Source: Tetrahymena elliotti 4EA
Lineage: Eukaryota; Ciliophora; Oligohymenophorea; Hymenostomatida; Tetrahymenidae
Direction: 5' to 3'
Assembly: GCA_000231825.2 (NCBI GenBank)
Contig: JH720304.1
Location: forward strand, 472,724 to 536,723
DNA: 64,000 bases
In this document: positions 48,366-61,742 of the stretch, piece by piece
How positions within the stretch are numbered: the first letter of the stretch is position 1
Layout: each line of letters begins with the position of its first letter
Notes under the pieces: model-generated
Told to the model about the DNA's origin: nothing
The model's input: the letters and a program-made list of their open reading frames with translations, nothing else
Databases searched by the model: none
Program-made: the position numbers and the translations under genes

Positions 48366-51300
48366 ATGGAAATAATTAAAAATTAAGATTATTTGCAAAA
48401 CTATCAAAGGAATAATCAGAATAAAAAGCTTTTAAAACAAATTGTTAATTCTACTAAATAAATATCAGAAAAAGAGTATTGAAAGTCTAAGTTTACTTTA
48501 GGCACTAAAATAGCAATAGTAAAGAACTACATTTTTATTTTTACATTTATTTAGCAAAGTCTTCATACAACTGAGTTAATTTTCTGGCGTAGACCGCAGA
48601 GAGAGTGTGGTCAATAACCTTTTATTACCCAGGAGCATCAATAGTGGAATCAATAATTCTCCTCGCAATTCTCCATTGCTCAACCCTAATTAGAGTGATA
48701 AAGTCATTCCATAAAAAATTAAACTCACAAATTAGCATTCATAAAATAATAGTCCAAACCACTAAAGAATGAATTCAAACAACTTGTAGTTAGGTTAAAG
48801 TATATATTCGACTGAAGAGGCCATGAAAAATTAATCTCCTACTAGCAATAATCCAAGCATTAATAATTAATTTAGCTTATTAAGCTAGCTAAGCCCTAAG
48901 AGTAGTAATTAAAGTGGAGCAGGTATTACTTTTAATCAAATTAATTCTCCTAGCTTAAACATGCAAAAAATGAGTAGCTAAAATAATGAAGGTGGCATCA
49001 ATAACCAAGCTAATAATCCTAATAACAGCAATAATAACATTAATACTAATAATAATAACTCCAATAATAATAGCAATTGCAACAATGGAAGCAGTTGTAA
49101 TAATGTTAATGGCAAGGCTCCAGGTACTTTGTCAAATTATACAACTTATATCCCTTATGATAAAATGCTTTAGGGTATGGAAGAAGAAGATATTCTTGAC
49201 ACTGATGGAGGTATAGTGTTCTAAAGAGTTATAGATAAATAATACCATATTCGATATACTTAGATGATGAAGATAGTCAAAAGTGATTAAGAATATTAAA
49301 ATCTTCTGGATTAAATTTAAATGTATTAAAGTATAAAGCATGAAGGAATAATAAGCATAAAAAAGTGGTCCTGTGAATTATTTTTAGACAAAAATATGAA
49401 GCGCTCTCATAAATTTCTAATTATTTTTGATGGAATCAGTGAAAGATTGGATTAAAGATACCCTAATAATGGTAAGAAAACTCTTTTGAGTGCATTCAAA
49501 AACGATGACTTTAGAAACTTTGTAAATATAATCCAAGCTATACAATATCTAAGTTCAATTAAAGACCCTAACTTTATTATTTCTCCTTTATTACCATGCA
49601 ACTTTGCCTTTTCCTATGACAACACATTCAAGTTTATACCTTAGCCCTTTTTAATTACCCCAAAGATAAGAGAAAGAATGAAGGATTATGAAAGTATGTA
49701 CGCTCCTCCTGAAGTTGTGAAAAACTTTAAATTCTACAATCAAGAAAAAGCTTCAATGTTTTACATAGGAATGAATCTATTACTAATGCTCACAAACGAA
49801 ATAAAAAAAGATGCAAACACAAGTCTCTTAGAACAGCAAAGATTGCTAGAATTTATTAAAAAAACATATTGCACAGATCTTAAAAATGTAATCGAAAAGA
49901 TGATTGCTCTTGACCCTAATGACCGTTATAGCTTTTCATAAATTGTTGCCTACATTCGAAAATAGAGCATTTATACAAGTATAGAAACTATCGTTGCTGA
50001 TACCTTTACAAATAGTGATGACTATGGTTTCTTTGCCCACTCTGGATTCATTCAGATTTAACAACCTAAATATAAATTTATTGCCACAGTCTTCCCTTTT
50101 ACAAAGAGACGTAATTTTTCCATTTAATTGATGAAATAGTTAGTTCATATTTAATTCATAAAAAGAATATATTTTTAATTGTCTATATTACCTTTACCCA
50201 TTCCTTAAATTAGGCTACTATTCAACATTAGAAAAAACATTCTATAACTCTGATTTCTTATTAATGATATCAATCAAATTCATACTTTTAATCCTTATTA
50301 TTATTAGTAAAAATGATCATGTATATAATATTAAATAGTTGTTCAATCTAACTTGTTTGATGAAAAGAGAATATTCATAGAGTAGCTTGATCTTGATGTT
50401 GATATCCTAATACCAGATGATACAGCTGTTCTAACAGGTGATAACTATGAGGTAAATAAATCAGATTTTTATTGAAATTTGAAAAATCTAAAAATAAATC
50501 TTATTACATGTCTTACATTTAATGAAGTAAAAAATTGAACCAGCTTATTTATTATTCAAAAAAATAAAATTTCAAGAATTTTAATAGGCTCAAATTTTAC
50601 AAAATAAAATGCAATTAATTACAATCATCAAATTAAATTTAATTGCGTTAACTCTAAAATTTATTTGCTTTTAATAACTTATTTTCAATTTTTCAAGGTT
50701 TGGCTAGTAGGAGGAAAGCAGAGTAACGCAATTTATCTGTTAAACGATGAAGTCCCTACCTTGACTCCTTTGGCTTAGATTCCTTGCTAATATCAAAGAT
50801 ATGGATTTGGATATTGCAATTTTTCTTCTTAGTATATATTTTTAGTAAGTGGCTTTGTTGACAGTGACACTCGCATGACAACTAGAGTAGATCGTTACGA
50901 TGTTGCCATTAATGAATGGAAATAAATGGAAAATTGTATTTTCGCAGCTAATGGATGCACAATAGTTTCATTTAATAACAGTTTTTTATACAAATTCGGA
51001 GGTAAAAATGACGAAGGATAAATTATCGATTAACTGGAAAAATATGATATCTAAAATAATAAATGGGAAGTGCAGAGCTTTAGAATTTAAAAGGGAAGTG
51101 AAGATATTGCCTTTTTTAAATCTCTTGCAATTTAGATAAACCCATGCTAAATCTTAATTTGTGGTGGGTTTGTATTTAATAAAGAGACTAAAAACCGTGA
51201 ACCAAACTATAACTTCCACTTTTTAAATATAGATGAAAAAGCAGTCAATATCGATAAAGCGCGCAAACAAACTTATGCAGAATTCTCAAAAGCATCTAAA

Positions 51301-51531
51301 ATATTTTTCCCAAAATCGAAGTAAAAAGAAGTAGAAGATGATGTTCAAAATAAATATGACTATAGTTATATCAAGTTAAAACAGTAACAGCTAAGAGAAA
51401 TTTAAATTGACTGCCTAGTCATGGCTTAAAACAGTATTTGGTTTGTATAAGCAAAAAATAAAATGTCTAAAGTTTTATACAAATACAATCATCAGTAGAA
51501 TGTGACTGAATTTAAAAAAATTAATTACTGA
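48366..51531 (+). CDS. Pseudokinase-Kelch repeat protein, 901 aa
   Basis: Five exons splice to 2,706 bases, ending at TGA 51529-51531. The introns are 48476-48554, 50111-50213, a proposed 32-nt one at 50307-50338, and 50452-50697. The N-terminal 250 residues are Asn/Ser/Gln-rich with long Asn runs (INTNNNNSNNNSN). Residues about 280-560 follow a protein kinase fold outline (VFQRVIDKQYHIRYTQMMKI as N-lobe strands; IKHEGIISIKKW), keep the APE-like MYAPPEVV, and have an alpha-F to H region. The HRD catalytic loop and DFG metal site are absent (the positions read SSIKDPNFIISP and NFAFS), so it should be catalytically dead. The C-terminal 350 residues carry Kelch-type repeats (WLVGGKQSNAIYLL, FLYKFGGKNDEGQ, ILICGGFVFN, RYDVAINEWKQM). 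The exon 3 boundary is the least certain part. Confidence 0.8.
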
Positions 51532-52575
51532 AATTAATTTAAAATAAAAATTTTATAATTTCATAAAAGGCAGCCAGAAAAAAACAAAAATAAAACAAGC
51601 ATCTTATTATCAATCAATAATCAAATAATAATTCTACTAATTTATCTATCTAAATAACTAAATTATTATTATTAACTAAATAAATAAATAGATAAGCAAA
51701 TAACAAAATCATTATTTGCCTCATTTGAAATAAAATTTAAATAACTAACTATTAATTTAAATAAATCTTTTTATATTCATTTACTCTTAAACAAACAGAG
51801 TGACACATTAAAAATTTAAAACATCCCACCCAAAGCTAAATAAATAAACATTTACTTTCTAATACATAAAATCTTAAAAATAATATATTTTAAATTATTT
51901 CTCTGGCTTTATATTTTATATAACTTGTCATATGTATTCGCATACTTTAAAGTATTTAATATTTTATTTTATGTTTCTAAATATTTCAATTAATTTTTAT
52001 TTTTATATCTTTTTGAGAAATCCATCTTTTTTCTTTTCATTTTTGATTTTTGGAGACAGACTAACACTCAAATTTTATTGGAACTTATCATTTTATTTTA
52101 TGCTTCTAAATATTTTAATTTTTTTATTTTAATAATTATTTTTTCTTGATAAAAAATATCTTTTTTCTTTTAATTTTTGTTCATAATTTTAATTATCTAA
52201 ACATGTAATAAACAAAATGGAATGATCTTTTTTTAATTTATATAAATAATATTTAACTTAACATTAAATAATTTTTAAAATGAGGAGAAACATCAGTATT
52301 TTACTCAATATGTCACTATTGATTTCTGATAAGCAATATTTTTCTGTAGAAAGTATTTTTATTTTATTTTAACTTCTTTTCTTTATTATTGAAAACGATT
52401 TCTTAACATTTTTCTCTAGTTTTTAAAACATTTTCATTCATATAAATTAATGATTAAGGTTTTAGTTCTTTAAAATGAAATAGAAAAGTGAAATAATAAT
52501 CTAAAGTAAGATATGATATTTTTGAATGATAACAAAAATAAAAATTAATTTAATATTATTTATAATTAATTATCT
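51532..52575. other. Convergent intergenic region with a ~130-bp direct repeat
   Basis: Lies between the ends of the plus-strand pseudokinase gene and the minus-strand membrane gene. It holds the diverged repeat at 51950-52185. A standard-code ORF there is hydrophobic and T-rich and simply reads through the repeat. Confidence 0.5.
51950..52185. repeat. Two diverged tandem copies of ~105-130 bp
   Basis: TTTTATTTTATGTTTCTAAA at about 51961 and TTTTATTTTATGCTTCTAAA at about 52091 start two related stretches. Each also contains AAxATCTTTTTTCTTTTxATT about 70 bases later. Confidence 0.6.
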
Positions 52576-53860
52576 TCAATTTTTCTATTAATATGTTTGC
52601 TCTTTTAGTGTCTTTTATTTTATTAAGGCATTTTCAGTCTTTTTTATATCAATAATAGAATTAGGAATATATTTATCTACAGCATGTTAAATGTTTTAAA
52701 GCATGTTATTTCTGTAAACTACAAGTTAGTTATTATACTCAGTCTATTTACTTTTCTTAATCCTGGACAAATAATCGAAGTCAAGTTAAGATATCGTAGT
52801 TGGTCTAATACTCATGAATTTGTAGAATGCTTTTAACTTTATAAAATAAATTAATCTTCACTTTGACATTAAATAATTAAAATAATTTTACCAATGAAAT
52901 AATACTTGATCCTATAGAAAGCATGACAGTTAAATCATCTTTACCTTCATCAACCACAAATGCTACTTATAAGAATATCTAAATAACATCTTCTAAAAGA
53001 AATTTTTGTGTGGAATGCATAAGCCTATTTGAGATACTTTATCCTGCAGCAGTTGGGAATATTAACCTGAATAAGAAATTATTAGGGATAAAAGAAATAT
53101 TATAAGGAGCAACTGTATCTAATATATTATTCACTGCTTCAAACTCTACCAAGTTAGATATTTCACAAAAAGAGTTAATTTCATGTGTATTTAGCACTCT
53201 CCTTCTGTCTTTTACAATAGCAATATATATGTAGATCATTAATTTGAAAATATTAGTAAATATTTGATTGGCAATAACAGCAAAACTGATAATACCTAAG
53301 ATATACTTTTCCATTTTTAAGCAAATTACTACAAAGCAAACATCAGAGTACATATCAAAGCGATCTAATTAAGAAAAACCTAGCTGCAAAATATAAGAAA
53401 TCCATTCAAGAATACTTGTCCTTTTTTTGAAAAATTTTTTAACCTTACTCACCACTGACGTATCTTCTTCATCAATATTCTCAACATCAATAAGTTATGG
53501 GAGTAAGTGCTTAATTTACTTATAAATATAATGATATATTAAAATTTCTACCAAAAAGCTAAAAACAGCAAATGCACCATAAACATAATGAGATTCCCAA
53601 GCAACACCAGGCTTTGTTTTAACAAATACACCATAGGCCTTAGTCATAAAGTAAGGGCATCCTATCATAATAGCATAATAAATCACTGATAAAAATATCA
53701 TCAAATTAAAGTAAAATCTTTGAGTCTTTAAGTTGTTATTCAGAATTGGAATAGTCTCATCAAATTTGTAGACTCCTGCTTCCACACAAAATATATCTAA
53801 AAAGCCATAAGCAATCGATTCAAGTGCTTTTAAAAAGAAATTCTTTCTCTTCCTTCCCAT
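52576..53860 (-). CDS. Multi-pass membrane protein, 409 aa
   Basis: Two exons (intron 52837-52891, 55 nt) give 1,230 bases from ATG 53860 to TGA 52576-52578. A basic N-terminus (MGRKRKNFFLKALESIAYG) is followed by membrane segments near LMIFLSVIYYAIMIGCPYF, VYGAFAVFSFLVEILIYHYI, ILEWISYILQLGF, CFVVICLKM, ILGIISFAVIANQIF and IFKLMIYIYIAIV. The C-terminal half is soluble and ends in a Lys/Gln helix (LIKQKTLKEQTYQQKN). Acidic residues sit in the loop after the second membrane segment (DVENIDEEDT). I do not recognise the family; ciliates have many lineage-specific proteins of this layout. It is 86 bp downstream of the giant LRR gene on the same strand. Confidence 0.85.
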
Positions 53861-53946
53861 ATATAATGATTCTCTATTTATTTAAAATTGATTTAAATTT
53901 ATATTATTAAAGAAAATTTTATTTCAAAATTGATTTTTTTTTTTAT

Positions 53947-56900
53947 TCAAATTTGTTTAAATTATTTTATCATTTTATTCTAAAAATCAACCTTTTTTAA
54001 ACTTCTATTCCTAATATCTTAATTAAGATTATTAGAGAGGTTATTTAATCTCTAGCTACATCTGTAAAATAAATTTATTCCTTTTAATGGATACACAGCA
54101 TTTATGTTTGTTTGAGTAAAAATTAATTTTGTTATTTGAATTGATAAATTACCTTAAGGAGAAGGCTATACCATTATTTATGAATGATTGAGATGAGAAG
54201 TTAACATTAGCATATCTAAAATTATCATTTGAAGATATGATAGAATAGATTGCTTTCAGGGCATTAATAGAGACATTATTTAATTCAAGTGATTTTGGAG
54301 GGAATAACCTAATAAAATTTATTAGTTTACTTTCGGATAGTTTATAATCTATAAGTTCTACTTATCTTAGATCATAATCTATTATTATACTATCAATTTA
54401 GGTGTCTTTGAATTTCAAATATAATTCATAGACTTGCTAAGTGTCTAAAGAATCAAAAAATCTATGTTAAATGAAATAAATTTCTTTAAAAATTCTAGGC
54501 TGTGAAAAGTATTAAACAGCTTGGCTATTCAAAATAATAGCATAGGGATTTAAAGATTAGTTTTATAATGATCCATCAGTGAAGTATTTTTACATAAGTT
54601 TTATTGATTCATAATCAAAACATAAAATATGAGCTGTCTTTTCTGTTGGAATATCCTTTTATTGAAATTTCATAAAAAAAAGTTTTAATTTTGTTTTATT
54701 TTGGAATATTTTTACCATGCTAACTTAGTTAGCTTTCTAATTTAATTTATAAATAAATTGTTAATTTATTGGATCTAAGAAATCCTAAACAAGATCTAGA
54801 TTCATATGGGGTATTCCATTAACAAATTCTTCTGTTAAACTATTACTGAACTTTATTCTTTCTATTTTTTCACTTGTCAGTCCTTTTTTCCACTTTTCTA
54901 TGACAGCCTATTTTTTTAATAAATTTTATATGATAATTTGAAATAAAAAATAATTTTGTTTACAAATAATGAATTTTCTTTGAGTTCTTTGGTGATGTTG
55001 AGAGTTATAAATGCATCTGGATTTTTTTATTTAAAAATCTAAACAATTTCGTAGAATCCATAAACACATTTTAATTTACAATTAGAATTTTAGCTGTAGA
55101 GCTTAAGAAACTCATTGACAGCATTCTAACTATCTAAGTTTAGAGAATCATCCAAATATATTTTCTCAAAATTACGATGTTCTGCAATGAAATCTTTGAA
55201 AAAACATTAAATCCAAACTGCAGCATCAATATTTTTTTAAAATTCTTTCATGTACAATCTCTTTACTCCAAAATTACTTGAGCTAAATTTAATTGAAAGC
55301 TTTCTTAATATCTCAAACTCTTCTTTTAATATAAGGTTTTTACCAATATTTAAATATTCGAAATAAGTCTTTTATTAAAACAAAACTTTTTCAAAGAATA
55401 TTCTCCAACTCTAAGTTTTTAATTAACTGTTATTTGATATGTCTAATTTCTTTAAATTTATTTATTTATTTTTTTGATATTCAGAACAGAAATCTTAGAA
55501 TACTATTTCAGACATGAAGCAATTAGAAATATATAGCTCTTAAATAGACGAGCAGTGGCGAGCTACATATTTCAAAATAAACTCTGTAGCAATTGAGTCT
55601 CTCTCTATACCACTAAATGACACTGCAAATGTCTAAGACAGATTTAGAGAAGTTAGATTTTAATTATTTGCTTTATTTTCCTCTTTTACATAACCTTAAT
55701 TTAGAATTTTTTCCCATTCTTATTTTAATTTTTAAATTGATTCTTTTTCTAATTCTTAAGTATTAACTTCAACCATTACTTAGGCATTTTCTTAATTATT
55801 TTCTTGGTTTATCTTTATCTTGTTTTTTTACCTTATCTATTCAATACATTAAACACCGATATTAGTTCCTAATAAATCAATCTTTTTAAGTTTTGTCCCA
55901 GTTGTATTGGCATAAACGATAGAAGGGAAAAGATGTTCTGACATTATATTTTGATTATGAATAGATAAAGCTTCAAGATGGTCTTAGGAGTATTTTATTA
56001 TTTCCTCAAATTCATCATGTAAATTGCTAACTTATCCTCTAATATTTAGAATTTTAATTTTTTTCAAAACATTGCAATAATTTTAAATCTAAGCTAATGC
56101 TGATCCAAGAGATAATTTAATTGATAATTCCTACAAAGAATTTACAATATTAGAAGGGAATTAGTCAGTAGCTATTTCAGAAGATTCACAATCTATATTT
56201 ATTATATTGGAAAAACTTACAATATCCAAACCTTTAAGCGAATCTATTTAAGGATTCCTTCTCATTTTAAGAATTTATAGGTCCATAGAATCAGATATAT
56301 CTTTAAAAAGTTCAAGTATTTCCTTATTAATTTTACAGTTATTTAATTCTAAAGATTTTAATTTGCAAAGTTGAAAGTTAAAGAAGAATTTATTGAATAT
56401 TATTTTCCACAGAGACAAAGTTAAATAAGAGTTTTCATTAAATTCTAAGTGCTAAAGCTTTATCAAAACTTTGTGTTACTGCATGTATTAGTTTATCACG
56501 GAAACTATATTCATCCATCCTTAATGCTCAATGAAAGTTTGTGAAAGACCTAAAAATTCTATTTGAGATCTTTCATTTACAATCAAGAGTTAAAATATAT
56601 CTTGCCATTAATTGCTATCAATAGAGCTTGTCCCTTTTAAATTCAAATATTTTATCAAGAAAACTGGTAGTTTACCCACAATCTTATAATCAGCCAATTT
56701 TGAACTGTATTTCTACTCCAGCTTTGAGAATTCTTCCTTAACATAAGCAGCATCAGTTTATTCAAGCTACATTCTTTATTTCATCTACTCTTCAAAGTCC
56801 ATATTTTCCGATTTATTTAAAATATAAGTGCTAATAAACTATTTCCAAGCACTCTCATCAATCTAATCATTGCAAGCTATGTTTAAATTTACAAGCTAGT

Positions 56901-59900
56901 GTCTGTCTTAAATTTCAAAAAACCCTTCTTTTTCAAGCGTAGTTTTATACTTGTTTATATTCTCAGCAAAGCTTTGCTATTATTTAAAAAAAATTTTAAT
57001 TTTATTTCAATTTTTTATTTTTTTCAAAATTATAAGTTAAGTGTTGTTAGTATGTGCTTCAACTTTTGCAGTTGAAATATTATAAAAAGTAAATTATTTT
57101 CAAAATAAAGGATTTGAATGTAAAAATAAGTGATTATATGAAAGAAATATGTAATATGTTAACTAAAGAAAATGAAAGAAAAATAAGAACCGAATGAAAT
57201 AATTTTTTATCAAAGAAAAAGATCGAAAATTTGAATTAATTGTGTAAATATTTTACCATAGCTTTTGTATCAAAATTGCAATTTTGAGCATTGAGAGTTT
57301 TTATTTATGATTTTTTAGAGAATATAATTAATTCTAATATGTTTTGCCATTCGTACTATTCTAGTTAAGGATTATCATTTATTGTGAGTTCTTACAAGGG
57401 ATGTTTGAAATCTGGTTGATCTTGGAAAGCTTAGCTAAAGCTCATTGTGATAGGAGATACGATAGTATCATCGATTTTACAGTAGCTTATATCTAATGAT
57501 TAAAGGTTTTAAAAAATCCCACTTTAGAAAAACAAATGAGATAAAACAAACCATCCTTCAGAGCTTATGTTCACATTTCCTTTGAAAGATAGTTTTTTCA
57601 CATTTGAAGGCTTTACAGTAATATTTTTGTACTTTAAATACAAAAGCTTGAAATGTGGATATCTTAAATTACAATAAGACAAGCTAAGTTCTTCAAGGTC
57701 AGGAAAGGTTAAACTTTAGAGGAAAAAATAATTTAATATAGCCAAAAAATCTTCTGGTTAGCTGAGGATATTTCTATCAAAATAGACCTGCTTAAGCTTT
57801 AATTATGATTATTTACTCTCTAGTTCATTTAATTTTTATTATATTGCTTTAACTTTTGAAGGTGTAAGAGTATTTTAGAGAGAAATTTTTTCTAATGCAA
57901 AAGACTAATTGTCAAATAAGATTAAATTAACGAGCTCCTTGAACAAATTATCATCTAAACTAGCTGCCTAATTCAATATGAAACTTTTTAAGCTGTTATT
58001 TTTTTTTCCAGATTGCTAAAATTATTATCCCTAGCTAATAAAGTCCTAAAATTTATCATTAGTTATTTAATTCCCTGAAATATCAATTGTTTTTATTTTG
58101 GATTTTTCTGTAAAAATCATGTGCTAAGACAATAGGGAATAACTTTATTATCCTATACCACGATTATTTTTTATAATAAATTCAGTTAAATTCATATTAC
58201 TTAAAGAATAGTTTTTCAAAATATCAACACATATTTCATCACTAACTTCACAATTTGATATGTCCAATTTTTAAAAGTCTTTAACCTATTCAAAGATTAA
58301 CTTAACTAATTAAGCCAATATTTATGATTAACCGATATTAGGATTTTAACGAAGTACAAGTTACTACAAAACACACTTTTAAATACATTTTTTTAAAATT
58401 CTTAAAGGTGATTAAAAATAAAGAATTAAATTACATTATTAGTAACAGAAGAGGAGAGTACTTTGTATATCCCTTACATTTTTCTTTCATCCAAATCACA
58501 TTTCTTTAATTCTAAAATTTCTAAGCTGTTTGAAGTTAATTTAAATAAACCTCCAAAAAGACTCTCCCAACCTTAAGGAGATATTTAATTATTTTTGTTA
58601 AAATAAAATTTCCTAAGTGGACAATTATAATTAGTTTTGCTTACACTCCTTTAAAAATTATTTATCATTTCACCTATTTTAATGATTTCTTCATCCTAAA
58701 AGTAACAGTTATCCATTCTAATATTATCAGTAACAGAACTTTAGTTGCAAATGAGACATTTAAATATCTTCAACCACCCTTCCATTTAGATATTATTATT
58801 GTCACTAATATCAATCTAAAATATTAAAAAAGAAATCTTAATTGAAAATAAAGGTTTAACTATAAATCTACCTGCTTTATATTAAATGAGCTTGTGAATA
58901 AATGTAAGATAGATTTATCATTAAGTTAGCAAGATGATAAATCAACATTTAAAATTGTCTTTGTTCTTTTTAAAAAGCTGAAAATAGGAATCCAGTTATC
59001 CTAAATTTTTAATGAAGTCTTCTTAAACGATAAAGTGGTTATATCATCAAAATTTTCTCCAATTAAATATTCACCTAAATTTCTTATACCAGCTTCATTT
59101 TTATCAGAAAAACATCCACCTAAATTCAATGTATAGAATAGTCTTTATGTGTTTGTTTCTTCTAAGTGAATAGAACTTAAAGTATCACTATTCCTTCTCA
59201 AGAGCTATCTATTTCTATTATTTAAAGAAGTTTCATCCAAAGAAATATACAAACCTTCTCTATTCTTCACATTTTCTTTGTTCGTTGATACATTAATATT
59301 TTTCTTCTTAATAAGATTAGCAAAATGATTAAACTGATTTCTAGTCAATTTGTTGATTCCAGGCTATACCTTCACATCAAGCATTTTGAGATTTGTAAGA
59401 TCAGTGAAATTAAAATCGTTTGAAACAAATAAATCTTTGAAATCAAAAGAGTCTATTGAATTCTTATAAAAAAATTAATATTGTGAATAATAAATATGAT
59501 AATAATTGAAAATTAATTAATATTTTTTAATATTTTGAAAGGAATTTTGTTATTTCTACTTTGTTAACAATGAATCATTTTACCTTATTTAAATATATTT
59601 TTTCAAGTTAATCTCTTCTCCACCAAATAATATTTCTTAAAATTTAAATGTGGTCTCTCGTTAAGTTGGAATTTTGAATAATTATCAGCCTTAGTTTCTT
59701 AACTTCTCTCTTTAAATGTTTAAAAAACATATTAAATAAATATAAAAGTAAAAAATATTTTAAATTAAAGAATATTGTTGAAATAATATTTACTAGATTC
59801 AACTCAATTCTTTTTAGATAGTCTACTTTAAACGCTCCTTCAAAATCTTATATGACTATACCTTATATTTTAGATTTATTTTTTTGTAGCAAAGATATCA

Positions 59901-60227
59901 GAGAGCTCATCCCTTCTTCGTCACTAATGCATTACTTATCGACAATCAAGCCTTATATATTAGATTAAGTTATACTAAAAATTAAATCTTTTTTAAAAAT
60001 GCATCTTATTTACTTAATATTCCCTCAATTTCATTAAGCTTTTATCCCTTATTATCTAATATCTATGCAACTGAATATTTTGACATGTTTCTTTATGTTG
60101 TATTCCTTAATACTTAGCTTAATAAATGCTTGTCATCAAATTGATTATCAGCACTTTTGCCTTAAATCCCTTAGCTTTGCTAATGATTTAATTAGTAAGT
60201 ATCGTCTTAAGAAATATTAAATGCCAT
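53947..60227 (-). CDS. Giant leucine-rich-repeat protein, roughly 1,800 aa
   Basis: One long minus-strand gene from ATG 60227 to TGA 53947-53949, with several introns. Secure ones are at about 57,000-57,300 (phase 0 to phase 0) and about 54,885-54,940. The protein is an irregular LRR solenoid of the ribonuclease-inhibitor style: LKKIKILNIRGQVSN, LTSLNLSQTFAVSFSG, IQELYISNCFMSEIVF, LKKLDISNNSQL, LQSLDISYCKIDDT. Repeats are about 25-40 residues apart and much more diverged than in the two exon-modular LRR genes. The N-terminus is Gln/Asn-rich (QDDTYQLNHQQSQG). A short frame break near 60,010 implies either a very short intron or a sequence error. Such LRR proteins in ciliates often act as binding scaffolds, but nothing here names a partner. 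A second in-frame ATG lies at 60086. Confidence 0.75.
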
Positions 60228-61111
60228 TTATTACTTACTTACTTAGTATAAAAACTATAAAAAATAACTATCTGCAAAATTAATTATTTAATTTGCGTCT
60301 TAAATTGATTTGATATTTAAATAATAATTGAATGTATATAGAAAGATATTAAATCTAAACACCTGATTACATAATTTTCTAAATTAAATTAAATTGTTAA
60401 CAATTAACTCACCACTTTACAGATACCGAAATAAGTTCATAACGCATCTAATATTTGTAGTCCGCTATTATTATTATTTATTTTTTCTAGAATACGAAAA
60501 TCTGCAAGAAATTTTTTTATGTTGATTTTAAAATTATGAAAAGATGATTTCTAACATTTTTTAAATCATTTCAAGCTAAAAAATTTAGGTAGAAAAAGAA
60601 AATTTTCTTTTGTAAAAAATTAATGATAATTTAAGCTCGAATTTAATAATTTTTCTCTTTAGACTGTTAAAAACACTTGAGATTTTTTAAAAAACAAATA
60701 TTTTTTTTATAAACAGTAACCACACATTAGTACTTAGATTTAGTTTGAAAACAAAAACAAAATATATCTTCAAAAACAAAATCGATCAAATATTTTCTTA
60801 AATTTTCTTTTATTAAAATAAAAAGTGACTATTTATATTAAAGAGACAGTTTCAAAAAATATTATTAAGTTAGATTTTGTGTGATAAATTGTTTGCTTGT
60901 TTACACATTTTAAATAATTAAATGGATTTTTGAAAAATCTTCTATCTTTGCAATTAAAAATATGTAATTTAAACCATGAAATTCAATTTATATTACTATT
61001 TCTTAATTTTAACTTGAAATATAATTGTATTTGTCTTTTTCATAAAAAATCAATTTAAACTATAAGTTATTCTTTTTATACTTCTTAAACATAAAAAAAG
61101 CTTTAGGAATA
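60228..61111. other. Divergent intergenic region
   Basis: A+T-rich interval between the giant LRR gene (minus) and the small ORF starting at 61112 (plus). It presumably contains promoter sequence; no distinct element recognised. Confidence 0.5.
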
Positions 61112-61486
61112 ATGACAAAAATAAAAATATTATTTTTATAAAATATTTTCAATAGGCAGCAAATTAGGAATTAAAAGTATTATTATGAATATATTAACAA
61201 TTTAGGTATTTAATAAGTAAATGAAATAAAGGAGATAGAAAATTTTTCTGATTCAGAAAAAAGCTAAATTTCAGTGAAAATTTGCTTGATTAAGGATATT
61301 AATAAACAGTAAAAAGAATAAAAACAAAATTAAATACTTAATATGAAAGAAAATGTGCAAAGTAATTTAAGTAATATTAATCATTTAAATATATTTATAA
61401 GTAAGTAAGTTTGTTTGTGTGTGTGTGTGAATGTACTTTTTGTAATTTGTTGGATATATTATAAAGATTTAATAAAATAGAGTTGA
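61112..61486 (+). CDS. Possible small Gln/Asn/Lys-rich protein, 124 aa
   Basis: A ciliate-code frame from ATG 61112 to TGA 61484-61486. Up to about residue 97 it looks protein-like (YYYEYINNLGIQQVNEIKEI; SDSEKSQISVKICL; KQQKEQKQNQ). After that it runs into a GTAAGTAAG and a GT microsatellite, so the true 3' end may be an intron start at about 61402 with unseen exons. Function unknown. Confidence 0.35.
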
Positions 61487-61600
61487 TGTGAGATGATAGA
61501 TAAGTGTGGATGGATGGATGGATGGATGGATAGATGAATAAATTTATTTAAGTAAATTTTGATTGATTTTTATTATTTATTAATTAATTAATTAATTTTG
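61405..61600. repeat. Cluster of microsatellites: (GT)n, (GGAT)n, (TTAA)n
   Basis: A GT run at about 61411-61429, six GGAT/AGAT units at about 61508-61535 and a (TAAT)n stretch at about 61575-61597 lie within 200 bp. These are ordinary slippage repeats, unusual here only for clustering. Confidence 0.8.
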
Positions 61601-61742
61601 CTTTTTAAATGTAATTTGATTGATGAAAATTAATCTATTTTTAATTTAATCTCTATTTATTTAATACCTTTTTACTTTTTTAAGCTTCAATTTAGTTTCA
61701 TTTACAATCCTTTTTGTATTAAAAAACCATTAAATTATTTCT

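Noticed and set aside
48986..49216. Ile-rich plus-strand ORF of 76 codons
   Set aside because: Another frame of the Asn-repeat part of the pseudokinase-Kelch gene; AAT runs read as ATA.
61405..61600. GT and GGAT tracts as possible telomere-like sequence
   Set aside because: They do not match the Tetrahymena telomere unit GGGGTT and are plain microsatellites.
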